This document shows, piece after piece, positions 25,563-34,611 of a DNA stretch of 64,000 bases. The position numbers and the translations under genes were made by a program. The number at the start of each line of letters is the position of its first letter. The first letter of the stretch is position 1. The notes beneath the pieces are model-generated. The model was not told the DNA's origin, searched no databases, and saw only the letters and a program-made list of their open reading frames with translations. Source of the stretch: Fimivicinus intestinavium (GTDB taxonomy: Bacteria > Bacillota > Clostridia > Oscillospirales > Acutalibacteraceae); NCBI GenBank assembly GCA_018715765.1, contig DVKY01000113.1, positions 1 to 64,000 of the forward strand. The letters run 5' to 3'.

Positions 25563-26588
25563 TCACAACTGTTCGAGCAGTGCCGCCGTATCCAGCAACA
25601 CGATACGGTCCACGGGATAGGGGCACCTGTTGAGCAGGTTTGTGCTGTACTCTGTGGCAGCCGATTCAAACAGGCAATAGACAGCTCCGCCGTGCACGTA
25701 GATCTGCTCCAGCATAGGGGGCAGCGTCAGAGTTCTTGCAGCCTCCCCGAGCGCAATCTCCCCGCTTGCAGAGGGCTCATCATAGGCTGGGCAGTAGACA
25801 TGAAGCCGGGAGTCATTTTTCCGCCCATAGGAGCAGCTGGCCAGCAGCACGGTCCGCTCCCCGGCCTTTACAAAGGCCACGCCCTGCGTCTGTGCCGGCA
25901 GCGCCATTGAGCGCTCCGCCGTGAGCACAGCGGAATCCCCGCTCACCTGCGCCCGGTAGCCATAGAGGATCCCCTGTGCATCCTGCGCAAAGGTGCCCAC
26001 CCACAGCAGGCCGTCATAGAAGGTGACGAGAGACGCGGTATTCAGCAGCCGGTTGGATGCGACCTCATACTCCACGCGCACGCTGCCCGCACCGGAAACA
26101 GCTGCCTGCTGCAGCGTTTCGTAGGAAAAACCCTTGAGCGTTTTATCGCTGCTCTGGGCGATCCAGAGATACGTCCCGTCATAGGCGATACCGCCCACAT
26201 GGTTGATATTGGGCAGCACCAGGGTGGTCAGATAGCTGCCGCGATCCTCCCCCACGTTGGATAAGAGATAGACAACGGAGGGGTTTTTCTCCTCTGCGTC
26301 ATAAGCGGTGATCAGCAGATAGTCCCCTGCCGGGCACATCCCCTGCGGCACCATATTCTCGCATGCCGTGCCGTCGATATCCGTATTTTCAAGCCCCGGC
26401 ACGGCCGGCATATAGGCGGGCTCGTAATACGAGGCGAGATCCGGATACTTTTCTACCGCCTTAGAAAATGCCGCCTCATAGCGATAGCCCGTGCTGGTGG
26501 GCGTTCCGTCCGCCGGCGGGGCAAACCAGAGCACCACCTCGCAAATGAGAATGCACAAAAGCGTCAATACAGCGATCCATCTTTTCAT
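25563..26588 (-). CDS. Exported beta-propeller-like protein
   Basis: A 341-residue protein with an N-terminal signal or anchor (about residues 5-24) and an extracytoplasmic region. Repeated strand-rich segments follow a pattern of visible G-I-A-Y-D-G-T-Y-L-W-I and Y-D-G-L-L-W-V-G-T-F motifs, typical of propeller blades. No catalytic residues are identifiable. The ATG at 26588 follows AGGAGG by 8 bases. It may be an adhesion or binding protein. I do not recognise a named family. Confidence 0.6.
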   Translation of the reverse strand: MKRWIAVLTLLCILICEVVLWFAPPADGTPTSTGYRYEAAFSKAVEKYPDLASYYEPAYMPAVPGLENTDIDGTACENMVPQGMCPAGDYLLITAYDAEEKNPSVVYLLSNVGEDRGSYLTTLVLPNINHVGGIAYDGTYLWIAQSSDKTLKGFSYETLQQAAVSGAGSVRVEYEVASNRLLNTASLVTFYDGLLWVGTFAQDAQGILYGYRAQVSGDSAVLTAERSMALPAQTQGVAFVKAGERTVLLASCSYGRKNDSRLHVYCPAYDEPSASGEIALGEAARTLTLPPMLEQIYVHGGAVYCLFESAATEYSTNLLNRCPYPVDRIVLLDTAALLEQL

Positions 26589-26671
26589 TGCGATACCTCC
26601 TGTTTCATCGCGTATCAAAAGCCCGTCCATAGAAAAAAACAGATGGGTTAAAACCCGGCGGCCGGGCGCCC

Positions 26672-27646
26672 TTATGGCGTGATATAGCGCTCCAGCCATT
26701 CATCCAGCACGCGCATATATCTCTCCGGGCTGTGCGTCAAAGCGTTCCCGTGGTTGGCTCCCGGGAATGCGTGTTTTTCCCGCAGGCCATCGGGCGCCGC
26801 CTGATAGAGCCGCTCCATCATGGCAAAGGGCACAAACGTATCCGCCTCGCCATGCACAAAAAGGATCGGCGTGCGGCTCCGGGCGACTTGCTTTAGCGCG
26901 TCTGCCTGCCGGATATCATAGCAGCCATGCAGGCGGGCCGTCAGGTAAAAAACCGGCATCAGCGGCTCCCTTGGGAGATGGAAAATCGTGCGCAACACAT
27001 GGGCAAACTCATCCTCTGCGCTGGTATAAGCGCAGTCGGACACCGCGCATTTCACCTGCGGGGGCAACGTTTCACCGCAGGTCATACAGACGGTAGCGCC
27101 GCCCATGGAAACACCGTGCAACACAATTTGCGCATGCTCACCCACACGCGAGATAATTTCCCTGAGCCATACCAGCTCGTCAAGCCGGTCCAGCCAGCCC
27201 ATGCCTACAAAGGTACCCTCGCTGCGCCCATGGGCGCGCGCATCTGGCACGAACACATCATACCCGCGCCGCCAGTAAACCTGTGCATGGTTTTGCATAT
27301 CCCGCCCTTTTCCGCTGTAGCCATGCAGCAGAAGGGCCACCTTGCCCGCCGGGTTGCACTTCTGGCGGAACCACAGGCCGCTCAAACGGATACCGTCGCC
27401 TGCGATCACAGACAGCGGCTGCGGGCGCTGCTTTTCCCACCAATCCCGCTCAAAGCATTCGTTTTGAAAATCCTCCGCCGAAACGGGGATAAATTTCATC
27501 ACAAAGCTGCCCGGCGCAATTACCGGCTTTGAACGGCGCATGATCGCAAAACGAAAAAAGCCCTCGCCAGCGCCTATCAACGCCGCCGCCCCTGCTGCAG
27601 AGGCTATCGCGGCTTTTTGACCTATACGCCTTGCTTTCTGTTTCAT
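26672..27646 (-). CDS. Alpha/beta hydrolase, membrane-anchored
   Basis: A 324-residue serine hydrolase. An N-terminal hydrophobic segment (about 12-34) may anchor it. The oxyanion motif LLLHGYSG, nucleophile elbow HGVSMGG, acid in HGEADTFVP and catalytic His in GANHGNAL give a full triad. It resembles the S9-like/BD-FAE hydrolases often called alpha/beta hydrolase of unknown substrate. Its ATG overlaps the stop of the upstream HAD gene by four bases (ATGA), with GAGGAGG five bases upstream. Confidence 0.87.
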   Translation of the reverse strand: MKQKARRIGQKAAIASAAGAAALIGAGEGFFRFAIMRRSKPVIAPGSFVMKFIPVSAEDFQNECFERDWWEKQRPQPLSVIAGDGIRLSGLWFRQKCNPAGKVALLLHGYSGKGRDMQNHAQVYWRRGYDVFVPDARAHGRSEGTFVGMGWLDRLDELVWLREIISRVGEHAQIVLHGVSMGGATVCMTCGETLPPQVKCAVSDCAYTSAEDEFAHVLRTIFHLPREPLMPVFYLTARLHGCYDIRQADALKQVARSRTPILFVHGEADTFVPFAMMERLYQAAPDGLREKHAFPGANHGNALTHSPERYMRVLDEWLERYITP

Positions 27647-28314
27647 TTTTTCCTCCTCGGATGAAAAGTATCGTTTACCGAAGCAATATAGAATGGGATA
27701 CGGGTGAGATCAGATTCCATCCTTGCTCCGGTTGCGCACAGCTTCTCCGCCGACTGCTGCCCGTTCGGGATCAGGACGCAGTGGGCGCCCAGTGATTGCG
27801 CCATTTCAAAATCATGCACCATATCCCCCACTGCAAGCGTATTGGCCGGGCTGACGCCCAGCCGGTGCAGTAATGCGCGCGCACGCTGGGTTTTGCCCTC
27901 CGAAATGAAATCGCCCGCGCCGCTGACCGCGTCAAAATACGATGCGATCCCGAACCGCTTCAAATAGGCAAGCAGCGTCCGCTCATGAAAGGAGGAGACG
28001 ATAATCTGCCTCAGCCCCATCTCCCGCAACCGGCGCAGCGTTCCTTCCGCGCCCGCCATCAGCCCCGCCGACTGAATACGGCGGTCGTAGCCCTGAATAA
28101 AACCGGCGGCCAGTTCTTCAAACGGCGTCTGCCGAAAATCAAATAATTTACGGTAATAGTTCTCCACCGGGATATCAATCATCGCCCTGTATTCCTCCCG
28201 GTTTGTCGGCGTTTTACCGTGCAGCGCGAGAAGCTCGTTCATACCGGCCACAGCAGCGTCCAGATCATCCAGCAGCGTGCCGTTCCAATCCCACAGCACG
28301 GTATTGATCTGCAT
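27643..28314 (-). CDS. HAD-family phosphatase (phosphoglycolate phosphatase-like)
   Basis: A 223-residue HAD hydrolase, subfamily I: motif I VLWDWNGTLLDD (the second acidic position is Asn, common in this subgroup), a helical cap, motif II IIVSSF, the Lys of SEGKTQ and motif IV AVGDMVHDFEMA. Substrate is probably a small phospho-metabolite. The start at 28314 has GAGGGGG. It is the middle gene of a three-gene leftward operon with the editing protein and the alpha/beta hydrolase. Confidence 0.88.
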   Translation of the reverse strand: MQINTVLWDWNGTLLDDLDAAVAGMNELLALHGKTPTNREEYRAMIDIPVENYYRKLFDFRQTPFEELAAGFIQGYDRRIQSAGLMAGAEGTLRRLREMGLRQIIVSSFHERTLLAYLKRFGIASYFDAVSGAGDFISEGKTQRARALLHRLGVSPANTLAVGDMVHDFEMAQSLGAHCVLIPNGQQSAEKLCATGARMESDLTRIPFYIASVNDTFHPRRKK

Positions 28315-28327
28315 TTTGTTTCCCCCT

Positions 28328-28834
28328 CTATCTCCACACTTCCAGACAACGAACCGGATTCCCATGCGCTTCGATTAGCCGGTAAAGCTCGGAAAACCGC
28401 AAAAAGACGGTTGCACGGTTGTCGTTGGGGTGCACGCCGACCCGCTCCAACCGCTGCAAATCCACGTCAAAAACGACCTCCACCGCCCGTTCCCCATCGT
28501 TGAGCACGGCAAGCGGAGTAACAGAGCCCTGCTTTACTCCAAGATAGCGCTCCAACTGCCCCTCGTCCGCAAAGCTCAGCCGGGAGCTTTGCAGACGGCG
28601 GGCGACCGCGCGTAAATTCACCCGTTTATCGCCGCAGACAACCAGCAGGATATGCCGCCTGCCACAGTGGTCGCAAAGAAAAAGGTTTTTCGGAATCTCG
28701 CCATGCACCCCAAGCCCCATTGCGGCAATCTCCTCCATCGTTGCGGCCGGAGGATGAAAAACGATATCGTAATCAATCCGCATCTGCGCGAGCGCTTCCA
28801 GCGCCTTTTGGCGCAGTGCCAGAGCCGGCTCCAT
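28328..28834 (-). CDS. ProX/YbaK-type prolyl-tRNA editing domain protein
   Basis: A 168-residue stand-alone editing-domain protein. It matches the ProX (Ala-tRNA-Pro deacylase, PrdX) group through KNLFLCD, the catalytic-Lys-containing block, LLVVCGDKRVNL, GVKQGSVTPLAVLND and the terminal HPNDNRATVFL. In the family it hydrolyses mischarged alanyl-tRNA-Pro in trans. The ATG at 28834 has GGAGAG upstream. First gene of its operon. Confidence 0.88.
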   Translation of the reverse strand: MEPALALRQKALEALAQMRIDYDIVFHPPAATMEEIAAMGLGVHGEIPKNLFLCDHCGRRHILLVVCGDKRVNLRAVARRLQSSRLSFADEGQLERYLGVKQGSVTPLAVLNDGERAVEVVFDVDLQRLERVGVHPNDNRATVFLRFSELYRLIEAHGNPVRCLEVWR

Positions 28835-28888
28835 TCTTTTCTCTCCATTTCAACGGGATTCCCCGTGTTTTTTGTCCAATGCAACTGG

Positions 28889-28917
28889 ATTATAGCATAA
28901 AAATGCGTTCCCTCCAA
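28889..28917 (-). promoter_or_regulatory. Promoter for the editing/HAD/hydrolase operon
   Basis: Leftward TTGGAG (28912-28917), spacer 17 bp, TATAAT (28889-28894) with an upstream TG giving an extended -10. Bases 28918-29077 hold nothing further that I can recognise. Confidence 0.7.
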
Positions 28918-29077
28918 GCGAAAATGACGGAAAGCTTGAAAATGAAGCAAAAAAATCAGGCAACCTGCTTGAAATTTGCGGCTCTGCGACAGGCCTTCCA
29001 GCCCTGTAACCCAGCGTCCCATCGCCGCTGCCAGGGTGAGAGGCAGCCGCACTCATCCGCAGCTTTCGTCAAACGCC

Positions 29078-29106
29078 TTGACAAGGAGAGAAAAGCAGCG
29101 TATACT
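29078..29106 (+). promoter_or_regulatory. Promoter for DAHP synthase
   Basis: A consensus -35 TTGACA (29078-29083), a 17-bp spacer and TATACT (29101-29106). The leader is about 35 nt, too short for a T-box or a large riboswitch. Confidence 0.8.
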
Positions 29107-29147
29107 TCAACACATAAAATCGCTAAACTGAAAGGACTGGAATATAG

Positions 29148-30158
29148 ATGGTCGTTATTCTCAAACCAAACGCCGATAAGAAACGCATTGACGCACTGCT
29201 TCAGGCCGTGGAATCGCTCGGCCTGAAAACCAATTACAGCCAGGGGCAGGAAACGACCGTTGTCGGCCTGGTAGGCGACACCTCCCGCGTGGATATCGAC
29301 GCGCTCAAGGCAAATGAAATCGTCGAGGATGTCAAGCGCATTTCCGAGCCCTATAAAAAAGCCAACCGCCGCTTTCATCCGGCGGACACCATCGTGCAGG
29401 TGGGCAATGCAAAAATCGGGGAAGGTTTTTTTCACGTCATCGCCGGGCCGTGCTCCATTGAAAGCGAGGAACAGCTCTGCACAATCGCACAGGATGTAAA
29501 GAAAAGCGGCGCAACGCTTCTGCGCGGCGGAGCGTTCAAGCCGCGCACCTCTCCCTATTCCTTCCAGGGTTTGGAGGGCGACGGCCTGAAGCTGCTGCTG
29601 GAGGCAAAAAAATTGACAGGGCTTCCAATCGTCACAGAGATCATGGGGCAGGATCAGATCGATGATTTTACGGATGTAGATATCATTCAGGTCGGCGCAC
29701 GCAACATGCAGAATTTTCGCCTTTTAAAGGCACTCGGCCAGCTGCACAAGCCCATCCTTCTCAAGCGGGGCCTGGCCAATACGATTGAGGAGTTTTTGAT
29801 GAGCGCGGAATACATCATGGCCGGCGGCAATGAAAACGTGATTCTCTGCGAGCGCGGCATCCGTACCTTTGAGACGATGGTGCGCAACACGCTGGATATC
29901 TCTGCCGTTCCCCTGCTCAAGCAGCAATCGCATCTGCCGGTCATCATCGACCCCAGCCATGCGGCAGGGATTGCATGGATGGTGGAGCCTCTGGCAAAGG
30001 CAGCCGTTGCCGCAGGCGCGGACGGACTGATGATTGAAGTGCATAACGACCCGCAAAATGCGCTGTGCGACGGCGCGCAGTCGCTCACACCTATGCAATT
30101 TGACCGGTTGATGCAGGATATCAAGCGGCGCGCAGCGTTTGAGGGCAGGCAGATGTAA
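29148..30158 (+). CDS. aroF: 3-deoxy-7-phosphoheptulonate synthase
   Basis: A 336-residue DAHP synthase of the AroA-beta/KDOPS-like type, condensing phosphoenolpyruvate and erythrose-4-phosphate at the entry of the shikimate pathway. An N-terminal ferredoxin-like regulatory domain (about 1-70) precedes the barrel. Barrel motifs are AGPCSIES, GGAFKPRTSPYSFQG, QVGARNMQN, LLKRG and IDPSHAAG. The N-terminal domain is the usual site of aromatic feedback control. No other aro gene is in the window. The ATG is preceded by AAGGA at a somewhat long distance. Confidence 0.96.
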   Translation: MVVILKPNADKKRIDALLQAVESLGLKTNYSQGQETTVVGLVGDTSRVDIDALKANEIVEDVKRISEPYKKANRRFHPADTIVQVGNAKIGEGFFHVIAGPCSIESEEQLCTIAQDVKKSGATLLRGGAFKPRTSPYSFQGLEGDGLKLLLEAKKLTGLPIVTEIMGQDQIDDFTDVDIIQVGARNMQNFRLLKALGQLHKPILLKRGLANTIEEFLMSAEYIMAGGNENVILCERGIRTFETMVRNTLDISAVPLLKQQSHLPVIIDPSHAAGIAWMVEPLAKAAVAAGADGLMIEVHNDPQNALCDGAQSLTPMQFDRLMQDIKRRAAFEGRQM

Positions 30159-30236
30159 GGGATAAGCAGGCCGGAACAGCTGCCCTTTTGAAAAAGCTCT
30201 AAGGTCAAATGGCCATATGCACAGGGGGGAATCGCA

Positions 30237-31199
30237 GTGGATATCATCGCATTTGGCGAATGCCTGGTTGATCTGCTCAATCAGGGAGGGCCGCTCAGCT
30301 TTCAGGGTTCGGCCGGAGGGGCGCCCTGCAATGTGCTGGCGCAGGCAGCAAAGCTGGGGCGCAAATGCGCGCTGATCTCCATGGTCGGCCAGGATTATTT
30401 CGGCGACTGGCTGCGCGCCTATCTCGGCGAACTGGGCATCGATACCCAATATATCCAAACCACCCGGCAGGCGCAGACCACGCTCGCCTTCGTGACGCTG
30501 GATACGGGTGGAAACCGGCGCTTTTCCTTCTACCGCAAGCCTGGGGCCGATATGCTGCTGCGGCCGGAGGATGTCCCTCTGGAGGCAGTCGAGCGCGCCC
30601 GCATGTTTGTATACGGCGGGGTCAGCCTGACAAAAGATCCGGCGCGCAGCACCCTGTTCGACACCCTGCGCAGCTTACGCGGGAAGAGCGTGCTGAAAAT
30701 TTATGACCCCAATCTTCGCTTCCCGCTGTGGGAGGGCGATTTGGACGCCGCGCGGAAGATCTCTGCACAGGGCATGGAATTCGCTGACGTCATCAAGCTC
30801 AGCGAGGAGGAGCTTACCTTCCTCACGGAAAGCGCCTGCGAGCAGGAGGCCGCGCAGGCGGTATTTGCCCGCTCTCCCGCCCGGCTTTTGCTCGTCACAA
30901 AGGGGGCGCATGGCTGCACCTACTATACGCACGCATATACCGGCCATTTAAACACCTATGACACCCAGGTGAAGGATACCACCGCGGCAGGCGACTCGTT
31001 TCTCGGCGCGTTTCTGCACCGGCTGCTGGGGCTCAGCGGCACAAGCGGCGGACTGAGTGCACAGCAGCTGGAAGCCTGCGTGGATTATGCAAACGCGGCA
31101 GGCGCTTTGACAGCCTCTCAAAAGGGCGCCATTGCTTCCCTGCCAAATGACCGGATGATTCGAGACTGCCAAAGGAACATCCCGAAATGCAGGGAATAG
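30237..31199 (+). CDS. PfkB-family carbohydrate kinase (fructokinase-like)
   Basis: A 320-residue ribokinase/PfkB-fold kinase. Motif 1 (GSAGGAPCNVLAQAAKLG) and the C-terminal anion-hole motif DTTAAGDSFLGAFLH with catalytic Asp are clear. The N-terminus (FGECLVDLL) suits a fructokinase. It starts with GTG at 30237, seven bases after AGGGGGGA. It lies 78 bases after aroF on the same strand. The exact sugar is inferred only. Confidence 0.9.
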   Translation: MDIIAFGECLVDLLNQGGPLSFQGSAGGAPCNVLAQAAKLGRKCALISMVGQDYFGDWLRAYLGELGIDTQYIQTTRQAQTTLAFVTLDTGGNRRFSFYRKPGADMLLRPEDVPLEAVERARMFVYGGVSLTKDPARSTLFDTLRSLRGKSVLKIYDPNLRFPLWEGDLDAARKISAQGMEFADVIKLSEEELTFLTESACEQEAAQAVFARSPARLLLVTKGAHGCTYYTHAYTGHLNTYDTQVKDTTAAGDSFLGAFLHRLLGLSGTSGGLSAQQLEACVDYANAAGALTASQKGAIASLPNDRMIRDCQRNIPKCRE

Positions 31200-31295
31200 C
31201 ACAGGGGGATTTTACAGAAGCATCCAGAGCAATGCTACAAATTCACACCAAAAGCCTGCTTTGGGCCTCTGAACGGATTTCAAAAGGAACAAGAA

Positions 31296-31335
31296 AAATG
31301 CGCCGCTATCCCGTCAGATAGCGGCGCATTTGCAA
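31296..31335 (-). terminator. Terminator overlapping the sigF 3' end
   Basis: A 15-bp stem AAATGCGCCGCTATC/GATAGCGGCGCATTT with a 6-base loop. Read leftward it is followed by a T run. The sigF stop codon lies inside the stem, so the last codons of sigF form half of the terminator. Confidence 0.8.
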
Positions 31336-31983
31336 TAAAATCACTTTTTCCCGCCGGGAAACCTGCACCTGTGACATGCCCAATCGCTCGGCGGTTACCG
31401 TCTGTGTCAGCCCCTTGAAATAGCGCAGCTCGATGAGCTGCCGATCCCGCTCGGGAAGTTTATCCAGGATCTGCTCCAGCGCGACCGCGTCGGAGATCAT
31501 TTCCTCCGGCGGGGCAACCGGAATATCAATCTGCCCGGAACCATTTTCCTCATCCGTTGTGAGCGATACAGGAGGCAGCGAAGCGGTCAGCACCTGCGCC
31601 GTCTCCGCAATCTCCATCCCCAACCGCTCGGCAAGCTCGCCAATGGTCGGCTCCTGCCCGCGCTCCGCCGTCAGCCGCTCCTTCTCCCGCAGAGCGCTGC
31701 GTGCTTTTTCCTTTAAGGCCCGGCCCACCTTAACCGTGCCGCCGTCTCGAAAAAGCCTGCGGATTTCCCCCAGGATCACCGGCACAGCATAGGTGGAAAA
31801 AGCAAAACCGCGCGAAGCGTCAAAGCCGTCTGCCGCCTTAATCAGGCCCACGCAGCCAGCCTGAAAGAGGTCGTCATATTCCACGCCCCGGCCCCGGAAC
31901 CGGTTGGCACAGGAGTGGACAAGCCCCAAATTTTCTGAAATCAGGCTTTCGCGCGCGGCCGCCTGCTCAACCATGAGCCGCAT
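31306..31983 (-). CDS. sigF: Forespore sigma factor sigma-F
   Basis: A 225-residue sigma-70 family factor directing early forespore transcription. Region 2 is clear (FRGRGVEYDDLFQAGCVGLIKAAD, then STYAVPVILGEIRR), followed by region 3 and a region 4 helix-turn-helix (QTVTAERLGMSQVQVSRREK). Assignment as sigma-F rests on position after spoIIAA-spoIIAB. It lacks about 20 N-terminal residues found in the Bacillus protein. Two starts, 31983 or 31974, both overlap the end of spoIIAB. Translation is probably coupled. Confidence 0.93.
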   Translation of the reverse strand: MRLMVEQAAARESLISENLGLVHSCANRFRGRGVEYDDLFQAGCVGLIKAADGFDASRGFAFSTYAVPVILGEIRRLFRDGGTVKVGRALKEKARSALREKERLTAERGQEPTIGELAERLGMEIAETAQVLTASLPPVSLTTDEENGSGQIDIPVAPPEEMISDAVALEQILDKLPERDRQLIELRYFKGLTQTVTAERLGMSQVQVSRREKVILLQMRRYLTG

Positions 31984-32410
31984 CGCGCCCTGCGATGCGT
32001 TTTTCCAGGATCACGCTGGTGCCGTGCCCCACCTTGGAGTGCACCTTCACCTTATCCATAAAGCTTTCCATCACGGCGAAGCCAAGGCCCGCCCTCTCCC
32101 CGGCGGCGGTTGTATAAAGCGGCTCCATTGCTTTCTTCACATCGGCAATCCCGCAGCCCTTATCCCGGATTTTTATTTTAATCAGGCCGTCGTCATAGAG
32201 GGAAACGGTTATGTAAATCCGGCCGACTTTGCTCGCGTAGGCGTGCACGATACAGTTGGTCACCGCTTCGCTGACCGCTGTTTTGATATCGTTGATCTCC
32301 TCGATGGTTGGATCGAGCTGCGCGGCAAAGGAGGACACCGCCACACGTGCGAAGCTTTCGTTGACGGAGCGGCTCTCCACTTCCAATTTTATGGTATTAT
32401 TCGCTTTCAT
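31967..32410 (-). CDS. spoIIAB: Anti-sigma-F factor and kinase
   Basis: A 147-residue GHKL protein kinase that holds sigma-F inactive and phosphorylates SpoIIAA. The N box (SEAVTNCIVHAY) and the G boxes (DKGCGI, GERAGLGFAVME) are intact. The ATG at 32410 has AAGGAAGG. It overlaps spoIIAA by 14 bases and sigF by up to 17 bases, the compact order typical of the operon. Confidence 0.95.
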   Translation of the reverse strand: MKANNTIKLEVESRSVNESFARVAVSSFAAQLDPTIEEINDIKTAVSEAVTNCIVHAYASKVGRIYITVSLYDDGLIKIKIRDKGCGIADVKKAMEPLYTTAAGERAGLGFAVMESFMDKVKVHSKVGHGTSVILEKRIAGRDAAHG

Positions 32411-32756
32411 ATTGACCTTCCTTTCTCTGCGGCGCCTTCTGACCCGCCTTTTGACGGATAACCGCAAGTTGGTCGAGGTTTGCCAGCTGCATCACCTTAA
32501 ATGCCTGTGGCGTGAGGTTGACTGCCTCTACCCGGCCGCCCAGCACACGCATCACGCCGGCGCGTCCCATCACAAGGCCCACACCGGAGCTATCCATAAA
32601 GCTAACCCCGCCGAAATCCATCCGCAACAGCTCCGGCCTGTGCTGCTCAACCGCCTCATCTATGCATGTGCGCAGAGCGGCGGCGTTATGATGATCGATC
32701 TCCCCTTCCAAAAACGCGGTTACACGCCCTGGCGAAAACTCCAACCGAATTGCCAC
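32397..32756 (-). CDS. spoIIAA: Anti-anti-sigma factor
   Basis: A 119-residue STAS-domain protein that, unphosphorylated, binds SpoIIAB and frees sigma-F. The phosphorylation motif FMDSSGVGL carries the target serine (Ser57 counting from the GTG). The start is a GTG at 32756, seven to eight bases after AAGGAGGGA. An ATG 16 codons earlier lacks a ribosome site. The 107 upstream bases show no recognisable sigma-H promoter. Confidence 0.93.
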   Translation of the reverse strand: MAIRLEFSPGRVTAFLEGEIDHHNAAALRTCIDEAVEQHRPELLRMDFGGVSFMDSSGVGLVMGRAGVMRVLGGRVEAVNLTPQAFKVMQLANLDQLAVIRQKAGQKAPQRKEGQYESE

Positions 32757-32863
32757 GTCCGATCCCTCCTTATTTTCACGGGCAAGCGTTTCCAGGGTGC
32801 ACATGGCGGCCTGGCGCTTACCGATTAGTATGGCCTGTCCGAATCAAAATCATACATAGAAAA

Positions 32864-32904
32864 AGAAAAAATCCCTTACCCAATCAGGATAAAAGATTTT
32901 TTCT
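32864..32904 (-). terminator. Probable folC terminator
   Basis: An A+T-rich 10-bp stem, AGAAAAAATC/GATTTTTTCT, is followed by a T-rich tract when read leftward, just after folC and before spoIIAA. Confidence 0.5.
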
Positions 32905-32941
32905 GCATTTTTTGTTGTATTATGGAAATCCTCGCAAAAAT

Positions 32942-34228
32942 TTATATATCCTTTTGCAGCAGTGCCGTCCGTACATCCGATGCAAGGTAGAAGGAGCCGC
33001 AAACCAGCAGCACATCCTCGGGCTGCGCCGCATGCAGCGCCTGTGAAACAGCCTCCTCCGGGCTCTCCACCGCCCGGGTCCTGCCGCAGCCAGCCCGCAG
33101 CGCCTGCGCCAGCTGCCGGGCCGGCAGCGCGCGTGGGTTGGAGGGCGTGGTGGCAATGATTTCAGCGCACAAGGGCGCAATTTCCCGGGCGGCAGCGTCA
33201 TAGGCTTTATCCGCCATCATGCCGATTACCGCAACAATCCGCCGCCCCGGCAGATACTGGCGCAGCGCTTCGGCCAGCCTGTGCAGCCCGTCCGCGTTGT
33301 GCCCTCCGTCGAGCAGGAGAAGCGGCTGCGTTTGAAACACCTCCAAGCGCGCCGGCATCCGCACGGCGGCAACGCCGCTGACGATTGTTTTCCCTGTAAT
33401 CCGGCGCAGCCCGCGCGAGCGCAGCGCCTCCGCCGCGAGGATTGCGGTCATGCAATTGGAGACCTGATGCGCACCGATCAGCGGGATATGGATATGCAGG
33501 CCGTTATAGATGATATCTGTGCCGGTAATCTTTTCCGCCACGATGCGGATATCCCCCATATTCTGCGTAATCAGCACATTGCTCTGCATCAACGCCGTAC
33601 GGTACACAATGCGGAACACGCGCGCATCCTGCCCCGGATAGCTCACGGTAATCCCACCGCGCTTGATAATACCGCATTTTTCCGCCGCGATCTCCTCCAA
33701 CGTGTCTCCAAGCACATTCATATGATCCATCGAGACGGAGGTAATCACACTCACCAGCGGCGTTTTGATGATATTGGTAGAATCCAGCCTGCCGCCGAGC
33801 CCCACCTCTAGCACCACAATGTCGCACTTCTCCTGCTCAAAATAGAGAAATGCCGCAGCGGTGATCACCTCAAACTCCGTAGGCTGCATGCCCTGTGCGG
33901 CGAGCCTGTCCGCCACGGGGCGGATTTGCTCAATCAGGGCAGCGAAGGTATCCTGCGGGATCATTTCACCGTTTACCTGCATCCGCTCCCGGAATTCTAT
34001 AACGTAAGGCGAGGTAAACAGCCCCGTTTTGTAGCCGGACGCACACAGAATTTCTGCCAGCATCACGCAGGTGGAGCCTTTGCCGTTTGTGCCCGCCACA
34101 TGAGCGAACCTGAGCCTGTCCTGTGGGTTGCCAAGCGCTTCCATCATGGCGCGCATGCGCTCAAGGCCGGGCTTTACGCCAAACCGGAGCAGGGAGTGCA
34201 CATACGAAACCGCTTCCTGATATTGCAT
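32942..34228 (-). CDS. folC: Folylpolyglutamate/dihydrofolate synthase
   Basis: A 428-residue Mur-ligase-fold enzyme adding glutamates to folates. The P-loop GTNGKGSTCVML, the LEVGLGGRLDSTN motif, conserved HAxH-like SMDHMNVLGDTLEEIAAEK and the DGGHNADGL start of the C-terminal domain are all present. The ATG at 34228 follows AAGGGG. Whether it also has dihydrofolate synthase activity cannot be read directly. The 253 bases between this gene and the recD2 promoter carry no feature I recognise. Confidence 0.95.
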   Translation of the reverse strand: MQYQEAVSYVHSLLRFGVKPGLERMRAMMEALGNPQDRLRFAHVAGTNGKGSTCVMLAEILCASGYKTGLFTSPYVIEFRERMQVNGEMIPQDTFAALIEQIRPVADRLAAQGMQPTEFEVITAAAFLYFEQEKCDIVVLEVGLGGRLDSTNIIKTPLVSVITSVSMDHMNVLGDTLEEIAAEKCGIIKRGGITVSYPGQDARVFRIVYRTALMQSNVLITQNMGDIRIVAEKITGTDIIYNGLHIHIPLIGAHQVSNCMTAILAAEALRSRGLRRITGKTIVSGVAAVRMPARLEVFQTQPLLLLDGGHNADGLHRLAEALRQYLPGRRIVAVIGMMADKAYDAAAREIAPLCAEIIATTPSNPRALPARQLAQALRAGCGRTRAVESPEEAVSQALHAAQPEDVLLVCGSFYLASDVRTALLQKDI

Positions 34229-34481
34229 CGAACCCCTTCTTTGCTCTCAAAGTTACGACCTGTTCCTCTTCATTCTATCATATCTCTGCAAAAATCACAA
34301 ACATATTTTGGCAAACAGGTAAAAAGGGCCGACAGGATACTTCGATTTCTGTAGCATCAGTGTACAAGGGGATTGTGCTTTTTTGTGGTGCGGGCCGACC
34401 GCTTTGCCTGAAATGGAAGTGCAGCCGGGTACCAACGCCTTACTCTTGAAAACGAATGTTCGCTTTTTCCGGGAAAACGCA

Positions 34482-34510
34482 TTGCATCCCGCCCGGAATC
34501 GAAGTATAAT
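34482..34510 (+). promoter_or_regulatory. Promoter for recD2-comFC
   Basis: TTGCAT (34482-34487), 17 bp, TATAAT (34505-34510). Confidence 0.65.
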
Positions 34511-34611
34511 AATGGCTGTTGACTGAACCCTTGGCGGCCGATACGTGCGGCATGCGCCGTGCAATCGAGTGTATAAGCCAGAATTTTTCCGGAAAGAATG
34601 GATCATCTTTT

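Noticed and set aside
32757..32863. Sigma-H promoter for spoIIA
   Set aside because: No GAAT -10 match was found at correct spacing.
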